From assembly GCA_963830065.1 (NCBI GenBank), contig CAWHLA010000006.1:372001-436000 (forward strand): 64,000 bases of DNA, read 5' to 3'. Numbering within the stretch: position 1 is the first letter of the stretch; the number at the start of each line of letters is the position of its first letter. Source of the stretch: JACCZR01 sp963830065. GTDB lineage: Bacteria > Actinomycetota > Thermoleophilia > Solirubrobacterales > Thermoleophilaceae. The translations under genes and the position numbers were made by a program. This document shows, one piece after another, positions 1 through 9,185 of the stretch. Under the pieces are notes generated by a model. It was not told the origin of the DNA. It did not search any database and was given only the letters and a program-made list of their open reading frames with translations.

Positions 1-764
<764 letters not shown>

Positions 765-802
765 AGCTCATCCGCGAGCTGTCGCTCGCGCTCCGCGACC
801 GG

Positions 803-1666
803 GTGCTGCCGCATCTCGGCTCGCACGCCGGGCGGGCCCAGGGCGCCGCCGGAGCGGGGGGCGACCCGACCTTCGCCATCGATGCGGAGGCCGAGGAGGA
901 GCTGGAGCGCTTCCTCGCCGCGCGCGCACCAGAGCTCGCCTTCTACTCCGAGGACCGCGGGCTGGTGGAGCCCCCCGGAGGCGCCTCCCACGTCCTGGTG
1001 GTCGACCCGATCGACGGCACCCGACCCGCCATGGCGGGCCTGGAGTCGTGCTGCGTCTCGGTGGCCGCCGCGCCGTTGCCCGACCCGGCGATGAGCGACG
1101 TGAGCGCCGCCTGCGTGGTGGAGATCCCGTCGGGTGCGGTCTTCCTGGCCGAGCGCGGCCGCGTGGTGGAGGCGCCGGAGGGTCAGCTGTCGGCCAACGA
1201 GGACCTGTCTCGGCTGTTCTGGACCTATGGCTTCCGCGGCCGGCCCGCCCGGGCGCTCACCGAGGTGCTGGCGGAGCTGATCGACGGCTCCTCGGTGGGA
1301 GGCGGGACCTTCGAGCTCGGCTCGGCCGCGTTCGACATGACCCGCGTGGCCACTGGCCAGCTCGACGCCTACGTGGAGCCGGGGCCGCTGCTGGTCTCCG
1401 AGGTGCCCGGCATGCGCGAGGAGTTCGAGCGCGTGGGCGGCGGCGCCGTGCTGAACAACTCGCCCTACGACCTGGCCGCGGCGGCGCTGATCTGCGAGGA
1501 GGCGGGGGTGATCGTGACCGATGCCCTGGGCGAGCCGCTCGGCGACCGGCTGCTGCTGGGCTCGGGCGCCGAGTTCCAGATGTCGGTGGTGGCCAGCGCC
1601 AACACCAATCTGCACGCGCGCATACTCAACAAGGTGAGTGAGGGCGTCGAGCGGCTGAGGGGATAG
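803..1666 (+). CDS. Inositol monophosphatase-family phosphatase
   Basis: A 287-residue IMPase/FBPase-superfamily Mg-dependent sugar or inositol phosphatase. The metal-binding motif DPIDGT lies at residues 68-73, a Glu/Asp-rich SEDRG segment sits upstream as the first metal-site region, and the late helix reads GSAAFDMTRVATGQLDAYV, corresponding to the family's WDxAA region with Trp replaced by Phe. No good Shine-Dalgarno precedes the GTG used here. The sequence just upstream (reading ELIRELSLALRD) looks like the family's first helix, so the true start may be earlier with an unusual codon. The 3' end overlaps the next gene by one base (TAGTG), pointing to co-transcription. Substrate cannot be told. 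Confidence 0.8.
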   Translation: MLPHLGSHAGRAQGAAGAGGDPTFAIDAEAEEELERFLAARAPELAFYSEDRGLVEPPGGASHVLVVDPIDGTRPAMAGLESCCVSVAAAPLPDPAMSDVSAACVVEIPSGAVFLAERGRVVEAPEGQLSANEDLSRLFWTYGFRGRPARALTEVLAELIDGSSVGGGTFELGSAAFDMTRVATGQLDAYVEPGPLLVSEVPGMREEFERVGGGAVLNNSPYDLAAAALICEEAGVIVTDALGEPLGDRLLLGSGAEFQMSVVASANTNLHARILNKVSEGVERLRG

Positions 1667-2058
1667 TGTGCGGCGCCGTGGAGGCTCAGGCGTCTGATCG
1701 CGATGTCGCTCTGACGATTCCCGCTCGTCCCGAGCACCTCGTGCTCGCACGGCTGGCGCTGTCGGCGGTCTGCCGCCTCACCCCGCTGAGCCCCGAGGAC
1801 GTGGCGGATCTCAAGCTGGCCATCACCGAGGCCGCCAACGACTTCGTCGAGGAGGACTCCGACGACGAGAGCCGCCTCAACGTCTCCTTCGGGCTCGAGG
1901 ACCGGCGGCTGGTGGTCAAGCTGGACGGCCCGCCGTCGTCCGAGCCACCCGGTGATCAGGAGCTCGGCAGGGCGATCATCGAGGCCACCGTCGACGAGAC
2001 GGTCTTCGAGGAGGGCCGCACCGAGCTCGTGAAGTACTTGCCGGAGTCCCCGGGCTAG
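1666..2058 (+). CDS. RsbW/SpoIIAB-like anti-sigma kinase (HATPase_c_2)
   Basis: A 130-residue GHKL-type ATPase domain protein of the serine kinase/anti-sigma class that switches partners with STAS antagonists. The N-box is visible as ITEAANDF (about residues 53-60; Glu55 and Asn58 in the ATP/Mg site), and a reduced G-box region follows near GDQELGRAIIEA. No sigma factor or antagonist is adjacent; the only STAS gene in the window is at 28540-28896. The GTG start overlaps the preceding stop. The C-terminus is short and the canonical GxGLG loop is weak, so kinase activity is uncertain. Confidence 0.7.
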   Translation: MCGAVEAQASDRDVALTIPARPEHLVLARLALSAVCRLTPLSPEDVADLKLAITEAANDFVEEDSDDESRLNVSFGLEDRRLVVKLDGPPSSEPPGDQELGRAIIEATVDETVFEEGRTELVKYLPESPG

Positions 2059-2061
2059 CCT
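2056..2061 (+). promoter_or_regulatory. -10-like hexamer TAGCCT ahead of treT
   Basis: TAGCCT ends 7 nt before the ATG of the trehalose synthase and overlaps the stop codon of the preceding gene. It matches the recurring TAGACT/TAGCCT motif found close to several start codons in this window. Assignment as a promoter is inference. Confidence 0.35.
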
Positions 2062-2068
2062 CCCCGCG

Positions 2069-3301
2069 ATGCTGCAGCCGATCGCCGTCGGGCAGAAGAG
2101 CCTGGCGGACTACACACACGTCGCCGGGCGCCCTCTGATCGCGGAGATCCGGGAGCTGGCCGACTCGCTCCAGGGCCTGAAGGTCCTTCACCTGAGCGCC
2201 ACCGCGTTCGGCGGCGGGGTGGCCGAGATCCTCTACACGCTGATCCCGCTGATGAACGACGTCGGGATCGACGCCGAGTGGCAGGTGATGCTCGGCCGCG
2301 AGGAGTTCTACAACGTCACCAAGCGCCTGCACAACGCGCTGCAGGGCAACCCCGACTCGCTCTCGGACGATGAGTGGGAGATCTTCGAGCGCTTCAACAG
2401 GATGAACGCCGAGGAGCTCACCGAGGGGTGGGACGTGATCATCATCCACGACCCCCAGCCGCTGGGGATCCGCCAGCACGTGCCCGACCACGGGCGGATG
2501 TGGGTGTGGCGCTGCCACATCGACCTGTCCACCCCCAACCAGGACGCGATCGACCACATCGTCCCCCACGTGCGCGGCTACGACGAGAGCGTCTTCCACC
2601 TCCAGGACTACGTGCCGGCCGGCCTGGACGGCAAGCCCGTGAACCTTTGCCCGCCGGCGATCGACCCCCTGTCGCCGAAGAACATGGCCTTCTCCCCCGA
2701 GGACGCCGCGTTCGTCTGCGAGCAGTTCGGCCTCGACGTGGACCGCCCGCTGATGTGCCAGGTGTCGCGCTTCGATCCCTGGAAGGACCCGATGGGCGTG
2801 ATCGATGCCTACCGGGCCGTCAAGCAGGAGGTCCCGGAGGTCCAGCTGGCGCTCGTGGGCTCGATGGCCACCGACGACCCCGAGGGCTGGGAGTTCTTCA
2901 ACTCCACCATGGCCTACGCCGACGGCGACCCCGACGTTCACATCCTCAACAACCTCAACCAGGTCGGGGCGATCGAGGTCAACGCCTTCCAGTCGCAGGC
3001 CGACGTGGTGATCCAGAAGTCCACCCGCGAAGGCTTCGGGCTCACGGTCTCCGAGGCGCTGTGGAAGGCCCGCCCGTTCATCGGAGGCGACGTGGGCGGC
3101 ATTCCCCTCCAGGTGACCGACGGGGAGACCGGCTACCTCGTCTCCTCGCCATTGGAGTGCGCCGACCGCTCGCTGCGCATCCTGCGGGACCCCGATCTCG
3201 GCAAGCGCCTCGGCCGCAGTGGCAAGGAGCACGTGCGCCAGAACTTCCTCACCCCCCGCCTGCTGCGGGACTGGCTGCGTATCTTCTCCAGAGCGGCGTG
3301 A
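2069..3301 (+). CDS. treT: Trehalose glycosyltransferring synthase (TreT, GT4)
   Basis: A 410-residue GT-B glycosyltransferase matching archaeal TreT, which makes (reversibly) trehalose from NDP-glucose and free glucose in the cytoplasm. Diagnostic stretches are TAFGGGVAEIL (about 45-55), HDPQP (127-131), WRCHIDLS (147-154), the donor-phosphate loop SRFDPWKD (233-240) and the EGFGLTVSE motif (321-329, paired Glu). Length agrees with TreT. The stop codon TGA overlaps the GTG start of the next gene, an OtsA-like enzyme, so two trehalose routes are translationally coupled. Start is ATG with a TAGCCT hexamer close upstream. Confidence 0.9.
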   Translation: MLQPIAVGQKSLADYTHVAGRPLIAEIRELADSLQGLKVLHLSATAFGGGVAEILYTLIPLMNDVGIDAEWQVMLGREEFYNVTKRLHNALQGNPDSLSDDEWEIFERFNRMNAEELTEGWDVIIIHDPQPLGIRQHVPDHGRMWVWRCHIDLSTPNQDAIDHIVPHVRGYDESVFHLQDYVPAGLDGKPVNLCPPAIDPLSPKNMAFSPEDAAFVCEQFGLDVDRPLMCQVSRFDPWKDPMGVIDAYRAVKQEVPEVQLALVGSMATDDPEGWEFFNSTMAYADGDPDVHILNNLNQVGAIEVNAFQSQADVVIQKSTREGFGLTVSEALWKARPFIGGDVGGIPLQVTDGETGYLVSSPLECADRSLRILRDPDLGKRLGRSGKEHVRQNFLTPRLLRDWLRIFSRAA

Positions 3302-4773
3302 CCAAAGAGACCCCCCTCGTCCTCGTCTCCAATCGCGGGCCGGCCATCTTCGGCCGGGAGGACGGTGAGTTGAAGGCACAGAGGGGAGGCGGCGGCCTGG
3401 TGACGGCGCTGACCGGCCTGGTGCACCACCGCGAGGCGGTCTGGGTCGCCTCGACGATGACCGAGGGCGACGTCGAGATCTCCCGTCAGCACGAGGGCCG
3501 CTCGTTCGACTGCGAGCTGGACGACGCCACCTACCGGATCAAGCTCGTCGAGTCCGACGAGGACGCCTACGACGCGTTCTACAACGTGGTGGCGAACCCG
3601 ATGCTGTGGTTCATCCAGCACTACCTGTGGGACCTGTCCAACGCCCCGGACATCCGTAAGCAGGAGATCGACGCCTACGAGAACGGCTACGTCGCGGTGA
3701 ACCGGGACCTGGCCAACGCCGTGCTCGAGGAGGTGGGCGACGAGGCGGTCGTGATGCTTCACGACTACCACCTCTACCTCGCGCCCAAGTACATCCGCGA
3801 GGCCCGCCCCGACCTGTTCCTGCACCACTTCGTCCACATCCCGTGGACCCAGCCCGACGCCTGGCGGGTGCTCCCCTCGGACATGAGGGAGGACCTCTAC
3901 GAGGGGATCCTGTCCAACGACATCGTCTCCTTCCACACCCGCTCGTACCGGCGCAACTTCCTGCTGTGCTGCCGCGAGCTGTTCGACCTCGAGGTGGACG
4001 AGGAGAAGGGCATCGTCCACTTCGACGGGCGCGAGGTGTGGGTGCGCGCCTACCCGTTGCCCATCTCGGCGGACACCTTCCACCGAAACGCCCAGCGGCC
4101 CGAGGTACACGACTACGAGCGTGAGATCCTGCGCCGCCGCCGCGAGCACCTGATCCTGCGCGTCGACCGGGCCGACCTGTCCAAGAACATCCTGCGCGGG
4201 TTCACCGCCTTCGACCTGTTCCTCGAGCAGCACCCGGAGTTCCTCGAGCAGGTCACGTTCATCGCCCACCTGATCCCGTCGCGCCAGGACGTGCCCGAGT
4301 ACGCCGAGTACCTGGAGCGCATCGAGGCGCTGGTGGCCGTGGTCAACCACCGTCACGGGACCACGGACTGGATGCCGATCGAGCTGCGGCTGCGGGAGAA
4401 CCTCGCGGAGGCGATCGCCGCCTACAAGCACTACGACCTGCTGATGGTCAACGCGATGTTCGACGGCATGAACCTGATCGCCAAGGAGGGGCCGCTGGTC
4501 AACGAGCGCAACGGCGTGTCTCTGTTGTCCGAGAACACGGGCGCACACGAGGAGCTGGCGGACTTCTCGCTGTCGGTGAACCCCTTCGACGTCCAGGATC
4601 AGGCCGACGCCATCCATCGCGCCCTCACCATGTCCGCGCGGGAGCGCTCCTGGCGGGCTCAGGGCCTCAAGCGGATCGTCACCGCACGCGACCCCGGCGA
4701 CTGGGTCGACGACCAACTGGCGGACATCGAGCGGAAACGAAACGCCCAGTCTGCAGCTACTCTGTCGCAGTAA
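3298..4773 (+). CDS. otsA: GT20 trehalose-6-phosphate synthase (OtsA-like)
   Basis: A 491-residue retaining glycosyltransferase that transfers glucose from NDP-glucose to glucose-6-phosphate. Visible motifs are SNRGP near the N-terminus (residues 11-15), GGLVTAL, HDYHLYL, the FVHIPWTQPD acceptor segment, the RADLSK phosphate-binding stretch and GMNLIAKE with a downstream LSENTGAHEEL. The GTG start at 3298 overlaps the treT stop as GTGA; the frame is open far upstream, but those codons lie inside treT. No OtsB phosphatase follows, so either trehalose-6-P phosphatase is elsewhere or the acceptor differs (glucosylglycerol-phosphate synthase is a related possibility). Confidence 0.85.
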   Translation: MTKETPLVLVSNRGPAIFGREDGELKAQRGGGGLVTALTGLVHHREAVWVASTMTEGDVEISRQHEGRSFDCELDDATYRIKLVESDEDAYDAFYNVVANPMLWFIQHYLWDLSNAPDIRKQEIDAYENGYVAVNRDLANAVLEEVGDEAVVMLHDYHLYLAPKYIREARPDLFLHHFVHIPWTQPDAWRVLPSDMREDLYEGILSNDIVSFHTRSYRRNFLLCCRELFDLEVDEEKGIVHFDGREVWVRAYPLPISADTFHRNAQRPEVHDYEREILRRRREHLILRVDRADLSKNILRGFTAFDLFLEQHPEFLEQVTFIAHLIPSRQDVPEYAEYLERIEALVAVVNHRHGTTDWMPIELRLRENLAEAIAAYKHYDLLMVNAMFDGMNLIAKEGPLVNERNGVSLLSENTGAHEELADFSLSVNPFDVQDQADAIHRALTMSARERSWRAQGLKRIVTARDPGDWVDDQLADIERKRNAQSAATLSQ

Positions 4774-5432
4774 TGGAATACAGCGCGCAGCAGCCCTACG
4801 TTCAGCCCGCAGAGCGGGGGATTTCCACCGCCCGACTGCTGGGCCAGGTCATGTTCCTGGTCTCCGTCGCGGTCGGCTTCCTGGCCCTCGGCATCTACAT
4901 GGGCAAGGACCTGGCGGTCGGAACGGCCACCATCTGCTCCTTCGTCGGTCTGGGCATGCTGCTCGTCGCCTCCTTCGCACCCGGAAGGCTGTTCCGGGTC
5001 GGCCCGTTCGCGGTGGTGTGGCTCTACGCCCTCGCGGTGGTGCTCGGCCTCGGACTCGGCCCGATCATCCAGGAGTACCTCTCGACCCAGCCCCAGGTCG
5101 TCTACCAGGCCGCCGGCATGACCGGCTTGGTCACGTTGGGCATGGGAGCGGCGGGCTTCGCCTGGGACCGCGACCTCGCCCGCTGGATGCGCCCGCTGTC
5201 CTTCATCGTCCTGGGCCTCGTCGTGGTGTCCTTCGTGATGCTGCTGGTCGGGAGCGGCGGGAACCCGATCATCTCGGGGCTCATCGCCCTCGTCTCGGCG
5301 GCGCTGATCCTGGTCGACTTCAACTTCCTGCGTAAGCACGGCACCGAGGAGCACGCGGTCATGCTGGCCACGGGCATCTTCGTGTCGATCGTCAACATCT
5401 TCATCTCCTTCCTCAACATCTTCAGCCGCTAG
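4773..5432 (+). CDS. Bax inhibitor-1/YccA-family membrane protein
   Basis: A 219-residue polytopic inner-membrane protein with about seven hydrophobic segments after a short N-terminal tail (ends near residue 18). The spacing and the closing segment ILVDFNFLRKHGTEEHAVMLA, followed by a last membrane span, are characteristic of the BI-1/YccA fold, often tied to cation or stress homeostasis. The ATG overlaps the stop of the trehalose-phosphate synthase gene (TAATG), so it is probably in the same transcript. Function in this organism is unknown. Confidence 0.75.
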   Translation: MEYSAQQPYVQPAERGISTARLLGQVMFLVSVAVGFLALGIYMGKDLAVGTATICSFVGLGMLLVASFAPGRLFRVGPFAVVWLYALAVVLGLGLGPIIQEYLSTQPQVVYQAAGMTGLVTLGMGAAGFAWDRDLARWMRPLSFIVLGLVVVSFVMLLVGSGGNPIISGLIALVSAALILVDFNFLRKHGTEEHAVMLATGIFVSIVNIFISFLNIFSR

Positions 5433-5905
5433 CGGCCCGGGTCAGGGGTGAACTCGCCGCTGCGGGGCGGCGGCGGTGGCGGCTTGGGCGAGGGCGCGCT
5501 GGGAGCCGGGGCACTCGGCGCTCTGGGAGCGGGGCCCACGGGCGCGGACGGCACACGTCCTCCAGGAAACCCCTCAGCCGGCTGAGGAGTTTTTCGAAGG
5601 GGTGAGCGCCGTCGCATCGGAGCCTGCCGGGGTCCGCGGGCCCGCCGCGAAGCCCGGCGCCGCGACCGAACCCGCCTCCGATGGCGCCGAGGCCGCGGCG
5701 GAACTGAGCGCTCAGCGGCCGGGGGCCGCAGCCGCGGAAAGGGTGGGGGCGCGACGGCCGGGCGATCCGGAGGATCGGTGCCGCCCCCCGGCGGCCCGAC
5801 CACGATCAACAGAACGGCGACGACTACCGCGGCCAGCCGTCCGACATTGCCCCATCGCACCCGGCCCAACCAGCCGGAGGCCACGCCTGGCCGCCGCCGT
5901 CCCAT
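5429..5905 (-). CDS. Possible proline-rich single-pass membrane protein
   Basis: A 158-residue minus-strand frame convergent with the BI-1 gene, overlapping it by 4 nt. It has a basic N-terminus, one hydrophobic segment (about residues 24-38, LAAVVVAVLLIVV), then an Arg- and Pro-rich tail. This is the usual plan of small actinobacterial anchored proteins, but low complexity and high GC make false frames easy. A copy of the window's palindromic repeat lies in frame inside it (5567-5592). I do not recognise the family; the alternative is that the segment is non-coding. Confidence 0.4.
   Translation of the reverse strand: MGRRRPGVASGWLGRVRWGNVGRLAAVVVAVLLIVVGPPGGGTDPPDRPAVAPPPFPRLRPPAAERSVPPRPRRHRRRVRSRRRASRRARGPRQAPMRRRSPLRKTPQPAEGFPGGRVPSAPVGPAPRAPSAPAPSAPSPKPPPPPPRSGEFTPDPGR
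5567..5592 (-). repeat. Palindromic repeat copy A
   Basis: Imperfect 26-bp palindrome (arms 5567-5579 and 5580-5592, one mismatch) centred on CTCAGCCGGCTGAG with A-run and T-run flanks. Read on the minus strand it shares a CCCCTTC lead-in and an ACGTGTGC tail with copies at 39306, 39489 and 51985. As a hairpin followed by TTTT it could also act as a terminator for the BI-1 operon on the plus strand. Confidence 0.7.
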
Positions 5906-5951
5906 GCGGGCCTAAGCCGCGCAAGGGCGGTCTCCGCCCCCGACCCGTTGC

Positions 5952-5957
5952 TAGCCT
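5952..5957 (+). promoter_or_regulatory. -10-like hexamer TAGCCT ahead of rpsF
   Basis: TAGCCT lies 9 nt before the GTG of rpsF and no Shine-Dalgarno is seen between them, which would suit a leaderless mRNA for the rpsF operon. Inferred from the recurring motif. Confidence 0.4.
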
Positions 5958-5966
5958 TCCGCGGCC

Positions 5967-6380
5967 GTGGCCCACCTGTACGACCTCATGCTGCTCGTCG
6001 ACCCGAACGTCCCGGAGGACCGCCAGTCCGCCGTGATCGCCGAGGTCGAGCAGATGATCTCCTCGGACGGCGAGGTGGTGGCCAATCAGGACTGGGGCAC
6101 GCGCCGCCTGGCGTTCGAGATCGACCACAGGGCCGACGCCGGGTACCACCTCTTCCAGTTCAACGGCGACAACGCGCTGCTCGAGCGGCTGCGGCACTCG
6201 CTGAAGATCATGGACGGCGTGCTGCGATTCCGCATCATCCGGCTGAAGGACGGCACTCCGCCGCCGGAGCCCCCGCGCGAGGCCGCCGCCCGGCCCCGCC
6301 GCGAGGAGGAGGGTGACGGGCGCGTTGCCGCCCGCGCCGCCGCCGACGCCCCGGCGGACGCAGAAGACGCACCTGAGTAA
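5967..6380 (+). CDS. rpsF: 30S ribosomal protein S6
   Basis: S6 binds S18 and 16S rRNA in the platform of the small subunit. The first about 95 residues are canonical: MAHLYDLMLLVDPNVPE, a WGTRRLAFEI strand and the closing LRFRIIRLK. The remaining about 40 residues are an Ala/Arg/Glu/Asp-rich tail, longer than E. coli S6. It starts with GTG right after a TAGCCT hexamer. It heads the conserved rpsF-ssb-rpsR-rplI block, which fits its assembly partnership with S18. Confidence 0.95.
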   Translation: MAHLYDLMLLVDPNVPEDRQSAVIAEVEQMISSDGEVVANQDWGTRRLAFEIDHRADAGYHLFQFNGDNALLERLRHSLKIMDGVLRFRIIRLKDGTPPPEPPREAAARPRREEEGDGRVAARAAADAPADAEDAPE

Positions 6381-6497
6381 AAAGCCGCCCACGTTCCAGA
6401 GACTTCCTGCACGGCGTCGCCCGAACGCTCCGATCCCGACGGTACATTCGATCGGACTAGCCCCGAGCCGTCCGCATAGCGAGAAGGAGCGCCGAAA

Positions 6498-6968
6498 ATG
6501 GCAGCCACGAACATCAACAGGGTCGTCCTCACGGGCAACCTGACCAGGGACCCCGAGCTGCGCAGCACCAACAGCGGGACCTCCGTCTGCAGCCTTCGCC
6601 TGGCCTGCAACACCCGCCGCAAGGACGCCTCGGGCCAGTGGGTCGACAAGCCCAACTACTTCGACATCACCGTGTGGGGCGCGCAGGGCGAGAACTGCGC
6701 CCAGTACCTCGCGAAGGGCCGCCCGGTAGCCGTGGACGGGCGCCTGGAGTGGCGCGAGTGGGACACGCCTGAGGGCCACAAGCGCCAGGCGGTCGACATC
6801 ATCGCCGACTCGGTTCAGTTCCTCGGCTCCCGCGACGGCGGCGAGAACGGCGGCAGCGGCGGCGGGCGGTTCACCCCGCAGAGCGACGTGCCGGCCGACA
6901 CCGCCGACTTCGAGACCGCGGGGGCCGGCAGCGGCTCCTCGGCCGCCGACGACGACATCCCCTTCTAG
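6498..6968 (+). CDS. ssb: Single-stranded DNA-binding protein
   Basis: A 156-residue SSB with an N-terminal OB-fold (NINRVVLTGNLTRDPELR; VWGAQGENCAQYL; EWREWDTPEG), a Gly-rich linker and the acidic DDDIPF tip used to recruit replication and repair proteins. A clear Shine-Dalgarno, AAGGAG, precedes the ATG by 9 nt. It sits between rpsF and rpsR as in most actinobacteria; the 117-nt gap upstream shows no other gene and may carry its own promoter. Confidence 0.97.
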   Translation: MAATNINRVVLTGNLTRDPELRSTNSGTSVCSLRLACNTRRKDASGQWVDKPNYFDITVWGAQGENCAQYLAKGRPVAVDGRLEWREWDTPEGHKRQAVDIIADSVQFLGSRDGGENGGSGGGRFTPQSDVPADTADFETAGAGSGSSAADDDIPF

Positions 6969-7015
6969 GGGCGTAGGCAGGGCACCGGAGGCGGTTGCGG
7001 CGATGCCCTCGTCGC

Positions 7016-7021
7016 TAGACT
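7016..7021 (+). promoter_or_regulatory. -10-like hexamer TAGACT ahead of rpsR
   Basis: TAGACT stands 10 nt before the ATG of rpsR with no Shine-Dalgarno between. This suggests an internal, probably leaderless, transcript for rpsR-rplI and beyond. Inference from motif and spacing. Confidence 0.45.
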
Positions 7022-7031
7022 CGCCTGGCTC

Positions 7032-7307
7032 ATGGCGAAGTCACGAGGCAATGGGCGGGACCGCAAGCGACGCGACAAGCGTGGCCCCGCCACCGGTGCC
7101 CGGCGCAAGTCGTGCCCGTTCTGCCGCGAGAAGATCGACATCATCGACTACAAGGATGTCGGCTCCCTGCGGCGCGCCATCAGCGACAAGGGCAAGATCC
7201 GCTCTTCCCGCGTCACCGGCGCCTGCCGGCGCCACCAGGTACAGCTCGCACGCGCCGTCAAGCGCGCCCGCGAGCTCGGCTTCCTGCCCTACGTCTCAGA
7301 CCGGTAA
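7032..7307 (+). CDS. rpsR: 30S ribosomal protein S18 (zinc-binding form)
   Basis: A 91-residue S18, partner of S6 on the 30S platform. A basic N-terminus precedes CPFCREK and a later CRRHQ, giving the Cys/His set of the zinc-binding (C+) paralogue rather than the zinc-free form induced by zinc starvation in actinobacteria. The core reads IDYKDVGSLRRAISDKGKI and GFLPYV. Its stop overlaps the ATG of rplI (TAATG). Confidence 0.96.
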   Translation: MAKSRGNGRDRKRRDKRGPATGARRKSCPFCREKIDIIDYKDVGSLRRAISDKGKIRSSRVTGACRRHQVQLARAVKRARELGFLPYVSDR

Positions 7308-7756
7308 TGGCGCAGGCCATCCTGCTCCAGGAGGTCGAGACGCTCGGCGAGCGCGGGGACGTGGTGGACGTCTCCCCCGGGTACCTGCGCAACTACCTCG
7401 CCCCGCGCAAGCTGGCCCAGCCCGCCACTCCGGCCTCGATCGCCGAGGCTCAGGGCCGCCGCGACCGGGAGGAGAGGGCTGCGACAGAAGCCGCCGAGAA
7501 GGCGCAGGAGACGGCGGCGCTGCTCAAGCGCACCGTGCTCACCATCGCCCACCAAGCGGGCGACGACGGCCGGCTGTTCGGCTCGGTGACCGCGCAGGAC
7601 GTGGTCGACGCCGTACGCCAGGCCCGCGACCTGCGGCTGGACCGCCGCAAGGTCCTGCTCCGCGAGCCCATCAAGTCGACGGGCACGCACATGGTCGAGG
7701 TCGAGATCTCGGAAGGCGTGACGGCCGAGATCAAGACCATCGTCACCGCGGAATAG
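7307..7756 (+). CDS. rplI: 50S ribosomal protein L9
   Basis: A 149-residue L9. The N-terminal domain shows LLQEVETLGERGDVVDVSPG and YLRNYLAPR, a long charged helix (about residues 40-75) connects, and the C-terminal domain contains GRLFGSVTAQDV, all diagnostic. It binds 23S rRNA near the L1 stalk. The start is the ATG overlapping the rpsR stop; the reading frame stays open upstream but that part lies inside rpsR. Confidence 0.96.
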   Translation: MAQAILLQEVETLGERGDVVDVSPGYLRNYLAPRKLAQPATPASIAEAQGRRDREERAATEAAEKAQETAALLKRTVLTIAHQAGDDGRLFGSVTAQDVVDAVRQARDLRLDRRKVLLREPIKSTGTHMVEVEISEGVTAEIKTIVTAE

Positions 7757-7784
7757 CTCCGCCCGCGCCCCGAGGCGCCGGCTG

Positions 7785-9185
7785 ATGTCGGTCTCGGTCT
7801 CCCGCGAGGCGGGGAACGGCAGCGTCCCGCCCCAGAACATCGAGGCCGAGTCCTCGGTCCTCGGCTCCATCCTGCTGACCGAGCAGGCCCTCGACGGGCT
7901 GCTGGTCGACGTCGGGCTGCGGCCCGAGCACTTCTACCGCCCGCGCCACGCCCTGATCTTCAAGGCGATGATGCGCCTGAAGGAGAAGGCCGAGCCCGAG
8001 GCGGTCGACGCCCTCACCGTGTGCGACGACCTCGAGCGCACCGGCGAGCTCGAGGAGGCCGGCGGCACCGACTACGTGCACTCGCTGCCCGCCGAGGTGA
8101 TCGCCGCCGGCAACGTCCAGCACTACGCGCGGATCGTCAAGCAGCACGCCATGCGCCGGCGGCTCTTGGCCACCGCGCGGGAGATCCAGGAGCAGGTGTT
8201 CAGCCACTCCGGCGATGCTCAGGCGCTGGTCGAGGAAGCCGAGAGGGCGCTGTTCCAGGTCGGCCACGAAGAGGGCTCGGGCGAGATGAAGTCGCTCGAG
8301 GACGTGCTCGACGTGGAGGTCGACCGGCTGGAGAAGATCTCGCGCGAGGGGATCGAGTTCACCGGCACCCCGTCGGGCTTCCGTGAACTCGACGAGATCA
8401 CCGGCGGGTTCCAGCCCGGAAACCTGATCGTGGTCGCCGCCCGGCCGGCCATGGGCAAGTCGGCGTTCGTGACCAACATCGCCGAGAACGCCGCGCTCGA
8501 GCACGGCAAGGGGGTCGCCCTGTTCTCGCTGGAGATGGCCGAGGCGGAGCTCGCTCAGCGGTTCCTGGCCTCCCAGGCCAAGCTCAACGGCAAGGACCTG
8601 CGCCGCGGCCAGGTCAAGTCCGACCGGTGGCCGAAGGTGATGCAGGCCAGCGCTCAGCTGTCCAAGGCGCCGATCTTCATCGACGACTCCAGCGACATCG
8701 GGATCCTGGAGATCCGCGCCAAGGCCCGTCGCCTGCACGCCAAGCACGGGCTGGGCCTGCTGATCGTGGACTACCTCCAGCTCCTCCGGGCCGACCCCAG
8801 CGCCGACAGCCGCGTCGAGCAGGTGGGCCAGATGAGCCGGGGGCTGAAGATCCTCGCCCGCGAGCTGGAGATCCCGGTGATCGCGGTGTCGCAGCTCTCG
8901 CGAGCGGTGGAGTCGCGCAACCCGCCGCGGCCGATGCTCTCGGACCTGCGCGAGTCGGGCCAGATCGAGCAGGACTCCGACGTGGTGATGTTCCTCTACC
9001 GCGAGGAGTACTACGACGACGAGTCCGAGCGCAAGGGCGAGGCCGACGTGCTGGTGGCCAAGCACCGCAACGGGCCCATCGGCGACGTCGCGCTGGCCTT
9101 CCTCAACCAGCACCCGAAGTTCGTGAACCTGGCCCGGTCGGCTCCCGGCGGTCCGCCCCCCGGCTCCAACGGGTCTGAGTGGTGA
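7785..9185 (+). CDS. dnaB: Replicative DNA helicase DnaB
   Basis: A 466-residue hexameric 5'-3' helicase. The N-terminal primase-interacting domain (about 15-170) begins PPQNIEAESSVLGSIL; the RecA-like domain has Walker A ARPAMGKS (219-226), SLEMAEAEL, Walker B-like LLIVDYLQLL and the C-terminal SDLRESGQIEQDSD. There is no intein in the motor, although actinobacterial dnaB genes often carry one. A Gly/Pro tail closes the protein. The stop overlaps the next gene, a DnaC/DnaI-like ATPase, suggesting the two are made together. Confidence 0.97.
   Translation: MSVSVSREAGNGSVPPQNIEAESSVLGSILLTEQALDGLLVDVGLRPEHFYRPRHALIFKAMMRLKEKAEPEAVDALTVCDDLERTGELEEAGGTDYVHSLPAEVIAAGNVQHYARIVKQHAMRRRLLATAREIQEQVFSHSGDAQALVEEAERALFQVGHEEGSGEMKSLEDVLDVEVDRLEKISREGIEFTGTPSGFRELDEITGGFQPGNLIVVAARPAMGKSAFVTNIAENAALEHGKGVALFSLEMAEAELAQRFLASQAKLNGKDLRRGQVKSDRWPKVMQASAQLSKAPIFIDDSSDIGILEIRAKARRLHAKHGLGLLIVDYLQLLRADPSADSRVEQVGQMSRGLKILARELEIPVIAVSQLSRAVESRNPPRPMLSDLRESGQIEQDSDVVMFLYREEYYDDESERKGEADVLVAKHRNGPIGDVALAFLNQHPKFVNLARSAPGGPPPGSNGSEW

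Noticed and set aside
5476..6036. Plus-strand frame of 186 codons before rpsF
   Set aside because: Overlaps the rpsF start, has no motif and reads through the palindromic repeat; composition is that of an antisense shadow.
8440..8470. Intein insertion in dnaB
   Set aside because: The Walker A region is continuous and the protein has normal length; no splicing motifs.
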